Shown here piece by piece: positions 1 through 5,934 of a DNA stretch of 25,222 nucleotides; the first letter of the stretch is position 1, and each line of letters starts with the position of its first letter. This stretch comes from Anaerolineae bacterium (lineage in GTDB: Bacteria; Chloroflexota; Anaerolineae; JAFGEY01). The stretch spans positions 1 through 25,222 of the forward strand of contig JAFGEY010000301.1 in assembly GCA_016931365.1 (NCBI GenBank), read 5' to 3'. The translations under genes were made by a program, and so were the position numbers. The notes below the pieces were generated by a model that worked only from the letters and a program-made list of their open reading frames with translations, did no database searches and was not told the origin of the DNA.

Positions 1-437
1 GTGAGCAAGGTCACGGCGGCGTTGGTGAGCCGGTGGCGGTTGAGCAGCCCACGGATCGACGAGGCGCGAAAAAGCGGCGTGTCGGCATAGAGGATCAGAA
101 TGTCGCCCTCAAAGCTGCCCAACTGCGGTTTGGTTTGCAGCACGGCGTGGGCCGTGCCCCTGGACTCCTGCTGATGGACGTAATTCAGCCCCAAGCCAAA
201 GACCTGATCCAGATGCCGCCGCACCTGATCGGCCTCGTAACCGACGACGACATAAATGTCCTCGCAGGCCGCAAATTGCAGCATATTTTCGACCACGTAA
301 TCGACAATCGCCTTGCCGCTCAACGGCTTGAGGATCAACGGCACATCGTCGCCGGGCAGAGTCGCCGGGCCGGCGGCCAGCAAAATCGCTTTGACCGGCT
401 CGCGCTCTTGGGGGTTGGAAAAATATTCAAAGGCCAT
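1..437 (-). CDS. GlmU-like nucleotidyltransferase, 3' end outside the window
   Basis: This is the first 145 codons of a minus-strand gene that runs off the left edge. The N-terminus follows the Rossmann-type sugar-1-phosphate nucleotidyltransferase pattern (AILLAAG near residues 17-23, then PLSGK at 38-42). The later stretch ESRGTAHAVLQ followed by ILILYADTPLF matches the GlmU uridyltransferase region with its metal-binding Asp. The signature loop is degenerate. Where GlmU has G-x-G-T-R-M and then P-K, this protein has G23-P-A-T-L-P and P33-L34, so the arginine and lysine that bind the nucleotide phosphates are missing. It may be a regulatory or altered-specificity homologue rather than a true GlmU. 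The ATG at 437 is preceded by GAGGTGGC, a usable ribosome binding site. The gene has its own promoter and follows the kinase gene in the same direction. The family call is fairly firm; the substrate is unknown. Confidence 0.7.
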   Translation of the reverse strand, partial: MAFEYFSNPQEREPVKAILLAAGPATLPGDDVPLILKPLSGKAIVDYVVENMLQFAACEDIYVVVGYEADQVRRHLDQVFGLGLNYVHQQESRGTAHAVLQTKPQLGSFEGDILILYADTPLFRASSIRGLLNRHRLTNAAVTLL

Positions 438-467
438 ACGCCACCTCGTGCGAAAAAACTGGTTGCG

Positions 468-495
468 ATTATAGCATATCCACCGCCGGGTGCAA
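468..495 (-). promoter_or_regulatory. Promoter for the nucleotidyltransferase gene (extended -10)
   Basis: On the minus strand TGCTATAAT is an extended -10 element, with the hexamer at 473-468. The weak -35 candidate TTGCAC (495-490) lies 16 bp upstream. The start codon is about 30 bases downstream of the -10. Confidence 0.55.
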
Positions 496-524
496 GTTTT
501 AACGATATTTTGTGGTATGCTGCG

Positions 525-553
525 ACAAAAAAGACGCCTCGACGGGCGTCTCT
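525..553 (-). terminator. Intrinsic terminator after the hybrid kinase
   Basis: The stem AGACGCC / GGCGTCT (532-538 with 545-551) has a 6-nt loop. On the minus strand it is followed by a run of T. It sits 26 bases past the stop of the kinase gene and ahead of the next promoter. Confidence 0.8.
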
Positions 554-578
554 TTCATAACTTGGGTTCGCAGTGCAG

Positions 579-2669
579 TCAAACCAGGTCTTGCAGGGCT
601 TTTTCGACCACCTCTTCGACCTGGCGCAGATTGAAGGGCTTGTTGATCGAATAGTTGTGTGTCTCGGCCAAAAAGGCGCGGGTTTCGGGGTTGCCAATGT
701 CACCGGTGCTAAAGACAATTCGCCGGGCCAGTGCGGGGTCTTTTTCGGCGACGCGCTCGTAGAATGTCCGGCCGCCCATCCCCGGCATTTTGATATCCGA
801 GATGATCAGATCGTAATTGTGCTCCTGGAGCCTGCGCAAGGCCACTTCGCCGCTGGTCGCCGAGTCGACATCGAACCCTTTGCGATTCAAAAGTCGTGTG
901 ACCAGCGACACAATGGCCTGTTCGTCATCGATGATGAGTACGCGGTTCTTGCGACGAGATTCGACTTCGACAGGGCGCAAGAGCGGCTGCTCTGGCCCGC
1001 TCACAGAGACGGGAATGTCGATGCTAAAGCAAGCGCCTTTTTGTCCATCCTTCCGATTTTCGGCAGAAATTCGCCCGTTGTGTTCCTGGACGATCCCATA
1101 CGAGATGGACAGCCCCAGTCCCATCCCCTCGCCGACGTCTTTGGTGGTGAAAAAGGGCTCAAAAAGGTGATCCAGCACGCTTTGGGGCAGGCCCAGCCCG
1201 TCGTCGATGAATTCGACGCGAACATAGGGCACATCCCCGTCTTTGATCACCGAGGTGCGAATGATCAACTTGCCTTGTCCGTGCGCGCGCAGCATGGAAT
1301 CGTGCGCGTTGTTCATGACGGCGAGGAACACCTGCTGGAGTTGTGACACGTCGAACATGGTGTTGGGGAGATTCTTGGCAAAGTCAAGTTCCACATCGAT
1401 GTGATCTTCGCGGAACTGAAAGGCGCGCAGAGTCAGCGTTTGCTCGATCGCCTCGTTGAGGCTGGCATATTGGTGCCGGGACTCTTTTTGGCGGGCAAAG
1501 ACGAGCAAGTTGCGCACGATGCGCGCGCTGCGCTGGGCGTCTTCGTGGATGCGATCCAGGTCCTGGCGGATTTCGGGATCGCTGACCGATTCCTGCAAAA
1601 GCTGGGTATAGCCGATCACGGCCGTCAGCGGGTTGTTGAGCTCGTGAGCCAAGCCGGCGACCAGTTGCCCCACCGCCGACAGTTTGGCGGCCTGGACCAA
1701 TTGGGCCTGGGTGCGCTTGAGCTCTTCGAGTTGCGCCCTGACTGTCTGGTAAAGATGGGCATTTTCGATGGCGATGCCGATCTGTGCGCCAATGGCGGTC
1801 AGCAGTTCAAATTCGGCCTCGCTAAAAGTGCGCTGCTCGCGGCTGCCGACACTCATCGTGCCCCAGACCCTGGCCTTGGTCTTCAGAGGAATTACGGCCA
1901 GGGATCGGTTGCCCTGTCGTTGAACGCCTGTACGTTGAATGTTGTTGGGATCGTCGTTGACATCGACGATCAACTCGGGCGTGCCGGTTTGGGCGACCCG
2001 TCCGGCAATACCTTCATTGAGAGGAAGATTTTTCTTTTTAAAGCTCTCGACCAATTCTGGCACCATGTTGTGGTGATACTTGAAGACCAGTTCATTGCGT
2101 GTATCGTCGAGCAAAAAGGCCACGCCCATATCCAGGCCCATCACTTTGAGGGTGGTATCGAGCGCGATCTGGAACACCTGATCCAGATCGAGCGATTGGC
2201 TGATTGCTGTCGAAACCGCGTGCAGTGCTTGCAGCCGGCGTGAGGCATGGGTCAGCTCCTGCTCGCGGCGCATCGCCTCGGTGACATCGGTGGAGAGCAT
2301 CACCGAACCGACCACCTGCCCGTCCTGACCACAGATAGGTAGCGCAACTGAGTACAGCGGAACGCCTGTATCTTGAATCGAGATCGCGGCCTGGAAGCGG
2401 CGGCCCACCTTCATCGCGTTGTACTGCGCGCCGTCGGGCGCGAGCAAAGTGCCATAAGGAAGTTGGGAACCATCCGAGGATGCCGACACGTGATAGAGCA
2501 CCTTTTTCCGGTCGGACACGGAAAGCTGTACGTCGTCACGGGTCAGTTGATTCAGATATGGGCCGACCTGAATAAAAGCACGCAGCAGATCGACCCCATA
2601 AGCCTGAACGAGTTTTTCGATGTCTTCAGGTTGAAGACGATCGTTTGCGGTGCCAGATACATTATCCAT
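579..2669 (-). CDS. Hybrid sensor histidine kinase (PAS-like, GAF, HisKA, HATPase, receiver)
   Basis: This is a 696-residue soluble two-component hybrid kinase with no membrane segment. Order of domains: a PAS/cache-like sensor (about 35-132), a GAF domain (about 150-305), a coiled linker (about 306-330), and HisKA with H-box LAHELNNP and predicted phospho-accepting His342. The ATPase domain follows, with N-box Asn453/454, DDGLGLP at 489-494 and a GMGLGLSI G2 box near 515-522. The C-terminal receiver (about 575-696) has Asp581/582, phospho-acceptor Asp625 in DIKMPG, and Lys677. The internal ATG at 2669 is preferred because AAGGAG lies 7 bases before it; the upstream extension has no such site. 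Phosphate can pass from His342 to Asp625 in the same chain or on to an unlinked partner; no separate output regulator is visible. The gene lies 70 bases after the membrane transporter gene, and I see no clear promoter between them. Confidence 0.92.
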   Translation of the reverse strand: MDNVSGTANDRLQPEDIEKLVQAYGVDLLRAFIQVGPYLNQLTRDDVQLSVSDRKKVLYHVSASSDGSQLPYGTLLAPDGAQYNAMKVGRRFQAAISIQDTGVPLYSVALPICGQDGQVVGSVMLSTDVTEAMRREQELTHASRRLQALHAVSTAISQSLDLDQVFQIALDTTLKVMGLDMGVAFLLDDTRNELVFKYHHNMVPELVESFKKKNLPLNEGIAGRVAQTGTPELIVDVNDDPNNIQRTGVQRQGNRSLAVIPLKTKARVWGTMSVGSREQRTFSEAEFELLTAIGAQIGIAIENAHLYQTVRAQLEELKRTQAQLVQAAKLSAVGQLVAGLAHELNNPLTAVIGYTQLLQESVSDPEIRQDLDRIHEDAQRSARIVRNLLVFARQKESRHQYASLNEAIEQTLTLRAFQFREDHIDVELDFAKNLPNTMFDVSQLQQVFLAVMNNAHDSMLRAHGQGKLIIRTSVIKDGDVPYVRVEFIDDGLGLPQSVLDHLFEPFFTTKDVGEGMGLGLSISYGIVQEHNGRISAENRKDGQKGACFSIDIPVSVSGPEQPLLRPVEVESRRKNRVLIIDDEQAIVSLVTRLLNRKGFDVDSATSGEVALRRLQEHNYDLIISDIKMPGMGGRTFYERVAEKDPALARRIVFSTGDIGNPETRAFLAETHNYSINKPFNLRQVEEVVEKALQDLV

Positions 2670-2739
2670 GAAAATCTCCTTGCTCTGCCGTGCCGGATTT
2701 ATTTCATCGCACTTGGTCAAATGATGCGAAACGCTGCTT

Positions 2740-3615
2740 TTACATCGTCAGCACGGACGCAGCGCCCAAAAATGCGATCAATAAGACTTTTTTGGTCGAC
2801 CAACGCTTCTTGAACCATACATTGGCGACGATAGCCCCCAGCGTACTGCTCAACGAAGTCACCGCCAGCATAATCGGCTTGCTGGACAGTGGAGCCATTC
2901 CGATGACCAACAGGAAAGGGATAATAGTAAACATGTTCACCGTGGCAGTGATCGCGCCCCACTTGGCCGCCTTGAGATTGATTCGGCGCGCCATCGGCAG
3001 CCACCACAGCGTGCCGGTCACGCTGATCACGAAAAGCAAAGCCATCGTCGGGATATGCATCACCAGACGCCCGTATAGGGTGAAGCAAATCTCGATGGTC
3101 ATGAACAGCAACCCCAAAAAGACTTCTTGGGTCACTTTGCCTCCCTGCGGCCAGTTGGCGATGAGCAGGGCGGCCAATGCGAGCACAAACGCGGTTGTGT
3201 CCTTCCAGGTCGGATTTGTGCCAAAGACGGGGAGAAAAAGCACCAGGACACCGGCGAGTACCGGGTACAATTCGACGACGGCAAGCGTGCAGGCGGGATC
3301 GCTCTCTTTTTGCAGCGAACGCCAGCGGAAATACTCACCAAGCAGCAAAAAGAAGGACGAGATCGCCCCAAGCAGCCAGATGTTCCGATCGGTCAGATTG
3401 TCTACAGTGATCATCAGGGGGGCGAGCGGAAGACCGGGGAAAATCCAGGCGATAAGGCCGGCGAGCAGGGCAACCGCGCCAGCGATGACCCCGCAGATCA
3501 ACCGGGCCCACCATGCCAACACGTGAGCAGAGGCATTATCCGTGCTATATTTGGTCAAAACACCAAATAAAACATCGCAAAGCACCGATATGAGTAATGC
3601 TATCCAGATAAGCAT
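2740..3615 (-). CDS. DMT/EamA-like multi-pass membrane transporter
   Basis: This is a 291-residue, very hydrophobic protein with about ten predicted membrane helices, starting at MLIWIALLISVLCDVLFG. It ends in a short basic loop (KKRWSTKK) and a last helix, as in drug/metabolite transporter superfamily proteins built from two five-helix repeats. The N-terminal repeat carries a helix with Glu and Tyr (VELYPVLAG) of the kind seen in EamA domains. The substrate cannot be read from sequence. ATG 3615 is chosen because GGGAGGA lies 7 bases upstream and the longer reading adds an arginine-rich, non-membrane head. It has its own consensus promoter and a leader of about 95 nt that can fold onto the ribosome binding site, which suggests ligand- or condition-dependent translation. 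Confidence 0.72.
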   Translation of the reverse strand: MLIWIALLISVLCDVLFGVLTKYSTDNASAHVLAWWARLICGVIAGAVALLAGLIAWIFPGLPLAPLMITVDNLTDRNIWLLGAISSFFLLLGEYFRWRSLQKESDPACTLAVVELYPVLAGVLVLFLPVFGTNPTWKDTTAFVLALAALLIANWPQGGKVTQEVFLGLLFMTIEICFTLYGRLVMHIPTMALLFVISVTGTLWWLPMARRINLKAAKWGAITATVNMFTIIPFLLVIGMAPLSSKPIMLAVTSLSSTLGAIVANVWFKKRWSTKKVLLIAFLGAASVLTM

Positions 3616-3711
3616 GTCGTGTCCTCCCGGCTCGGCGAAACAGATTTTCCGTCTGCGTCTGGTTGTTCGTCGCAGCAACAAGCCGTGTGATTGCTGACCT
3701 GACACGACTTG
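3616..3711 (-). promoter_or_regulatory. Structured 5' leader of the DMT transporter gene
   Basis: The leader runs from the predicted start site near 3711 to the ATG. GTCGTGTC at its 5' end (3708-3701) is perfectly complementary to GACACGAC (3623-3616), which lies between the Shine-Dalgarno GGGAGGA and the start codon. Pairing would close an approximately 95-nt domain and tie up the initiation region. Inside it, GTCAGCAA can pair with TTGCTG(C)GAC (3697-3668 area), and CAGA with TCTG. I could not match it to a known riboswitch class. Confidence 0.4.
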
Positions 3712-3717
3712 AGATTT

Positions 3718-3746
3718 ATTATAAGCGAACCATAATCGCTCGTCAA
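3718..3746 (-). promoter_or_regulatory. Promoter of the DMT transporter gene
   Basis: On the minus strand TTGACG (3746-3741), a 17-bp spacer and a perfect TATAAT (3723-3718) form a near-consensus housekeeping promoter. Confidence 0.85.
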
Positions 3747-3756
3747 GTATTGCATT

Positions 3757-5256
3757 CTACCCCGGCCGCGCTTTGACTCCCTGCGCGGGCATTCCGGTGT
3801 CATAGTCACGCACGACGGGCGCATAGCCATCTGCGGGGCGGGGACGGAACCCACCGCGCCAGCTCAGACGGCGCGTGTTGCACCAGGGACGCCGCTCCCA
3901 GCACGGCCCACGGAAGGGATCGCGTTTGTCGTACATCCAATCAAGCAGCCGATCGTGCAGGGCATTGCGGATTCCGACATGATCAGGGTGGTCGATCAGG
4001 TTTTCACATTCGGCGGGGTCCCGGGCCAGGTTGTATAGCTCGTCCGTATAGTGCAGGTTGATTGCCAGTTTATAGTCGCCGGCGACGATGCTGCGCACGG
4101 GCTGGAACCCGCCCCACGAGTCGTGCTCGATCTCGTAGCGCAAAAACTCGATCACGGCCGCGCGGTCGGGCGCTTCCTGGCCGTTCAATAGCGGGATGAT
4201 GCTTTCGCCCTCCAGGATCGGCGGCACGTCAAGGCTGGCGAGTTCGAGCAACGTCGGCGGCAGGTCGATGTGGCTGACCAGCGAGTTGCACGAGCGACCC
4301 CGCTCAAGCCCACCCGGCGGCTCGACGATCAACGGGATGTGGGTAATTTCCTCGTACATCACCGGGCCTTTGCCGCCCAACTGGTGTGCGCCGAGCATAT
4401 CGCCGTGGTCGGAAGTAAAAATGAGCCACGTGTTTTCGGGGCAGACCTGATGCACGGCATCGATCACGCGCCCGATCTCGGCATCGACAAAGCTGTTGCA
4501 GCCAAAATAGAGCGGATGCCGGGCAAAGCCGGTGCCGCGAATCTCGTTCGGCCCGCCGGAGGCCGCCCACTCGCGCTGGTGAGCCGGTTTGGCGCTCAGG
4601 TCGTCAAACGCGCCGGGCCCGACGGCATAATCATAGTCGAGGAACCGCTCGGCGTATTCGGGCGGGCAGGTGAAGGGATGGTGCGGCTCGTCATACGAGA
4701 CGACGAGCAGGAACGGGGCGCTCTGTGGTTCGTTCAAAAAGCGCAGCGCCCGATCGGAAATGCGATGCGCCCAGGTAAACTCGGGGCGAATGCGGTGGCG
4801 GCGCAGGTCATCGACTGAGTTCAGCCCTCGCCGCCAGAGGGCGATCTCGTCCGCGCTCAATTCGGACAGGTAATTGGCCCCATCGTACCAATAGTCGGCC
4901 TCCCAGCCGTCGGGACAGAGGCCGGTGCCAAAATAATCGTGCCCGTCCAGATGCCACTTGCCGATGTAGGCGGCGCGGTAACCACTGTCGCTCAAGCGCT
5001 GGCCCATCGTCTTGACGTTGTCGCCGAGGGGCAGATTGTTGGTCCACGCGCCGGCGGTGTGCGGATAGATGCCGGTGAACAGCCCGGCGCGCGCAGGCGT
5101 GCACAATGGGCAGGTGGTGTACGCGCGTTCAAACTTGATGCCGGTTTGGGCCAATCGATCGATGTTGGGGGTGTGCAGCGAGGGATCGCGATAGGCACCG
5201 ATCACGTTGGTGGCTTGCGTGTCGGTCACGATCAACACCAAGTTGGGCTGAACCAT
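3757..5256 (-). CDS. Type I sulfatase (Cys-type)
   Basis: This is a 499-residue alkaline-phosphatase-fold sulfatase that would hydrolyse sulfate esters. The signature C-T-P-A-R is at residues 52-56; Cys52 would be converted to formylglycine by a maturase, which is not in this window. Other family features are the N-terminal metal site VTDTQ (Asp12; the second Asp of the usual DD pair is replaced by Thr), GKWHL, TSDHGDMLGAH with the second metal Asp/His pair, and GGKG. There is no signal peptide from the chosen start, so it probably acts in the cytoplasm. ATG 5256 has GGAGGA upstream; the longer reading adds 19 residues across the promoter region and is rejected. It has its own strong promoter, back to back with the rightward promoter of the hflX side. 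The substrate is unknown; a sulfated glycan or small aryl/choline sulfate are both possible. Confidence 0.9.
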   Translation of the reverse strand: MVQPNLVLIVTDTQATNVIGAYRDPSLHTPNIDRLAQTGIKFERAYTTCPLCTPARAGLFTGIYPHTAGAWTNNLPLGDNVKTMGQRLSDSGYRAAYIGKWHLDGHDYFGTGLCPDGWEADYWYDGANYLSELSADEIALWRRGLNSVDDLRRHRIRPEFTWAHRISDRALRFLNEPQSAPFLLVVSYDEPHHPFTCPPEYAERFLDYDYAVGPGAFDDLSAKPAHQREWAASGGPNEIRGTGFARHPLYFGCNSFVDAEIGRVIDAVHQVCPENTWLIFTSDHGDMLGAHQLGGKGPVMYEEITHIPLIVEPPGGLERGRSCNSLVSHIDLPPTLLELASLDVPPILEGESIIPLLNGQEAPDRAAVIEFLRYEIEHDSWGGFQPVRSIVAGDYKLAINLHYTDELYNLARDPAECENLIDHPDHVGIRNALHDRLLDWMYDKRDPFRGPCWERRPWCNTRRLSWRGGFRPRPADGYAPVVRDYDTGMPAQGVKARPG

Positions 5257-5303
5257 CCTCGTCCTCCGATAGGCGACTGGACAAATGCCTGGGTTGACAA
5301 GAA

Positions 5304-5332
5304 AGAATATCACATCTGAGCGGTCTTGTCAA
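5304..5332 (-). promoter_or_regulatory. Sulfatase promoter
   Basis: On the minus strand a perfect TTGACA (5332-5327), a 17-bp spacer and TATTCT (5309-5304) lie about 48 bases before the sulfatase ATG. Confidence 0.85.
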
Positions 5333-5346
5333 ACAATTTTGACAAG
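5325..5346. promoter_or_regulatory. Perfect inverted repeat joining two divergent -35 boxes (possible operator)
   Basis: CTTGTCAAA (5325-5333), four bases, then TTTGACAAG (5338-5346) form a perfect 9-bp inverted repeat. Each arm contains the -35 hexamer of one of the two divergent promoters. A third copy of TTGACAAG sits at 5294-5301, just past the -10 of the sulfatase promoter. The arrangement would let one dimeric regulator control both promoters. The flanking AAG beyond the hexamers is not required by -35 symmetry and argues for an operator. Confidence 0.5.
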
Positions 5347-5367
5347 GCGCGCGCTCTGTGCTATACT
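5339..5367 (+). promoter_or_regulatory. Rightward promoter for the leader RNA / zinc-ribbon / hflX region
   Basis: Perfect TTGACA (5339-5344), a 17-bp spacer and TATACT (5362-5367) predict a start near 5374. It faces away from the sulfatase promoter. Confidence 0.85.
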
Positions 5368-5411
5368 TGATTCTATTATCGAGTTGCATCACGTAGAGAG
5401 GTCACGATACA

Positions 5412-5462
5412 ATGGTCCGCATCTGGGTCCGCTCACCAGAGCATCACTGCGACGCAGGGTAG
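5412..5462 (+). CDS. Possible 16-aa leader peptide
   Basis: ATG 5412 opens a short frame, MVRIWVRSPEHHCDAG, ending at TAG 5460-5462. AGAGAGG (5395-5401) lies ten bases upstream as a weak ribosome binding site. The start codon falls inside the pairing GATACAATG/CATTGTATC, so translation would compete with the rod fold. Short frames occur often by chance, so this is tentative. Confidence 0.25.
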   Translation: MVRIWVRSPEHHCDAG

Positions 5463-5537
5463 AATCTATAACCTTGATCACATTTGTGTGGTCGGGAACG
5501 TCCATGTGCATTGTATCTATGTGTATGACAATGGCTG

Positions 5538-5567
5538 GGCCGTGGGATTCTACTCCACGGCCTTTTT
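5538..5567 (+). terminator. Intrinsic terminator T1
   Basis: GGCCGTGG (5538-5545) pairs with CCACGGCC (5555-5562) across a 9-nt loop, followed by TTTTT. It ends the candidate structured RNA and stands upstream of the zinc-ribbon gene. Confidence 0.85.
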
Positions 5568-5571
5568 GGTT

Positions 5572-5594
5572 GCAAGCGAGTTCCGACCGCTTGC
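5572..5594 (+). other. Hairpin between the two terminators
   Basis: GCAAGCG (5572-5578) and CGCTTGC (5588-5594) form a perfect 7-bp stem with a 9-nt loop and no T-run. The role is unknown; it may space or modulate T1 and T2. Confidence 0.5.
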
Positions 5595-5617
5595 CGGGCA
5601 TCAAATGAATTCGTTTG

Positions 5618-5650
5618 GCCGTGGGATGCGTCTTATCCCACGGCTTTTTT
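5618..5650 (+). terminator. Intrinsic terminator T2 upstream of the zinc-ribbon gene
   Basis: GCCGTGGGAT (5618-5627) and ATCCCACGGC (5635-5644) form a perfect 10-bp stem with a 7-nt loop followed by TTTTTT. The stem repeats the T1 arm GCCGTGG. It lies just 20 bases before the ATG of the next gene, so read-through would be needed for expression from the upstream promoter. Confidence 0.85.
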
Positions 5651-5670
5651 GTTTATCAAAGGAGAGCCCT

Positions 5671-5862
5671 ATGCTGAACGTCAAGTGTTTTTACTGCGGC
5701 AAGTCGTTTGTGATCAGTCCCGAGGTAGTCACTGCCTGGATGGAAGAACACAAGGAAGAAAAACCCCGACACTATACGGTGCAGTGCGTCTTTTGCCGCA
5801 AAGCGATCAAGGTACCGATCAAACAAATCGAGCGAGGTCTGCCGGGGACGGCTGCCTCGTAA
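5671..5862 (+). CDS. Small zinc-ribbon protein
   Basis: This is a 63-residue protein with two CxxC knuckles, CFYC at residues 6-9 and CVFC at 39-42. They are separated by a helical, charged linker containing PEVVTAWMEEHKEEK. Together they make a typical four-cysteine zinc ribbon, suited to binding RNA, DNA or protein. AAAGGAG lies about 8 bases before the ATG. The following gene is hflX, 72 bases on in the same direction, with no terminator between, so they are probably co-transcribed. Expression appears gated by terminators T1 and T2. I do not recognise a named family; a link to ribosome stress through HflX is inference from position only. Confidence 0.75.
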   Translation: MLNVKCFYCGKSFVISPEVVTAWMEEHKEEKPRHYTVQCVFCRKAIKVPIKQIERGLPGTAAS

Positions 5863-5934
5863 AACGAGACATCAGGGCAATCGTCCGGGATCGGAGAGTG
5901 TGTCGATCCTGACAACTGCCAGGGAGGATTTGGT

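Larger units (their letters stand above)
5374..5567 (+). ncRNA. Candidate structured RNA (small RNA or attenuator leader)
   Basis: The stretch between the strong rightward promoter and terminator T1 is about 194 nt. One continuous 3' strand (5504-5531) pairs with three 5' blocks. TTGCATCACGTA (5384-5395) pairs with 5518-5531, with two single-base bulges. GATACAATG (5406-5414) pairs with CATTGTATC (5509-5517). CGCAT (5418-5422) pairs with ATGTG (5504-5508). A 10-nt bulge (5396-5405) interrupts the rod. Inside, GATCACA/TGTGGTC (about 5476-5492) and CTGC/GCAG (about 5448-5458) form small hairpins. Length, rod shape and strong promoter resemble 6S RNA, but I cannot show homology; it could equally be the 5' leader of the downstream operon. 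Confidence 0.5.

Noticed and set aside
3616..3711. Guanidine riboswitch upstream of the DMT transporter
   Set aside because: ACGG and ACGA words occur in the leader but do not fall in hairpin loops as the mini-ykkC class needs, and the ykkC-I core is not recognisable.
5374..5567. Identification of the structured RNA as SRP RNA, tmRNA or RNase P RNA
   Set aside because: The length and lack of the conserved SRP tetraloop region, tRNA-like ends or RNase P core rule these out by eye; only a 6S-like shape remains, unproven.
5488..5670. N-terminal extension of the zinc-ribbon protein
   Set aside because: The extended frame translates across terminators T1 and T2; ATG 5671 has a good AAAGGAG site and places the first cysteine knuckle at the normal position.
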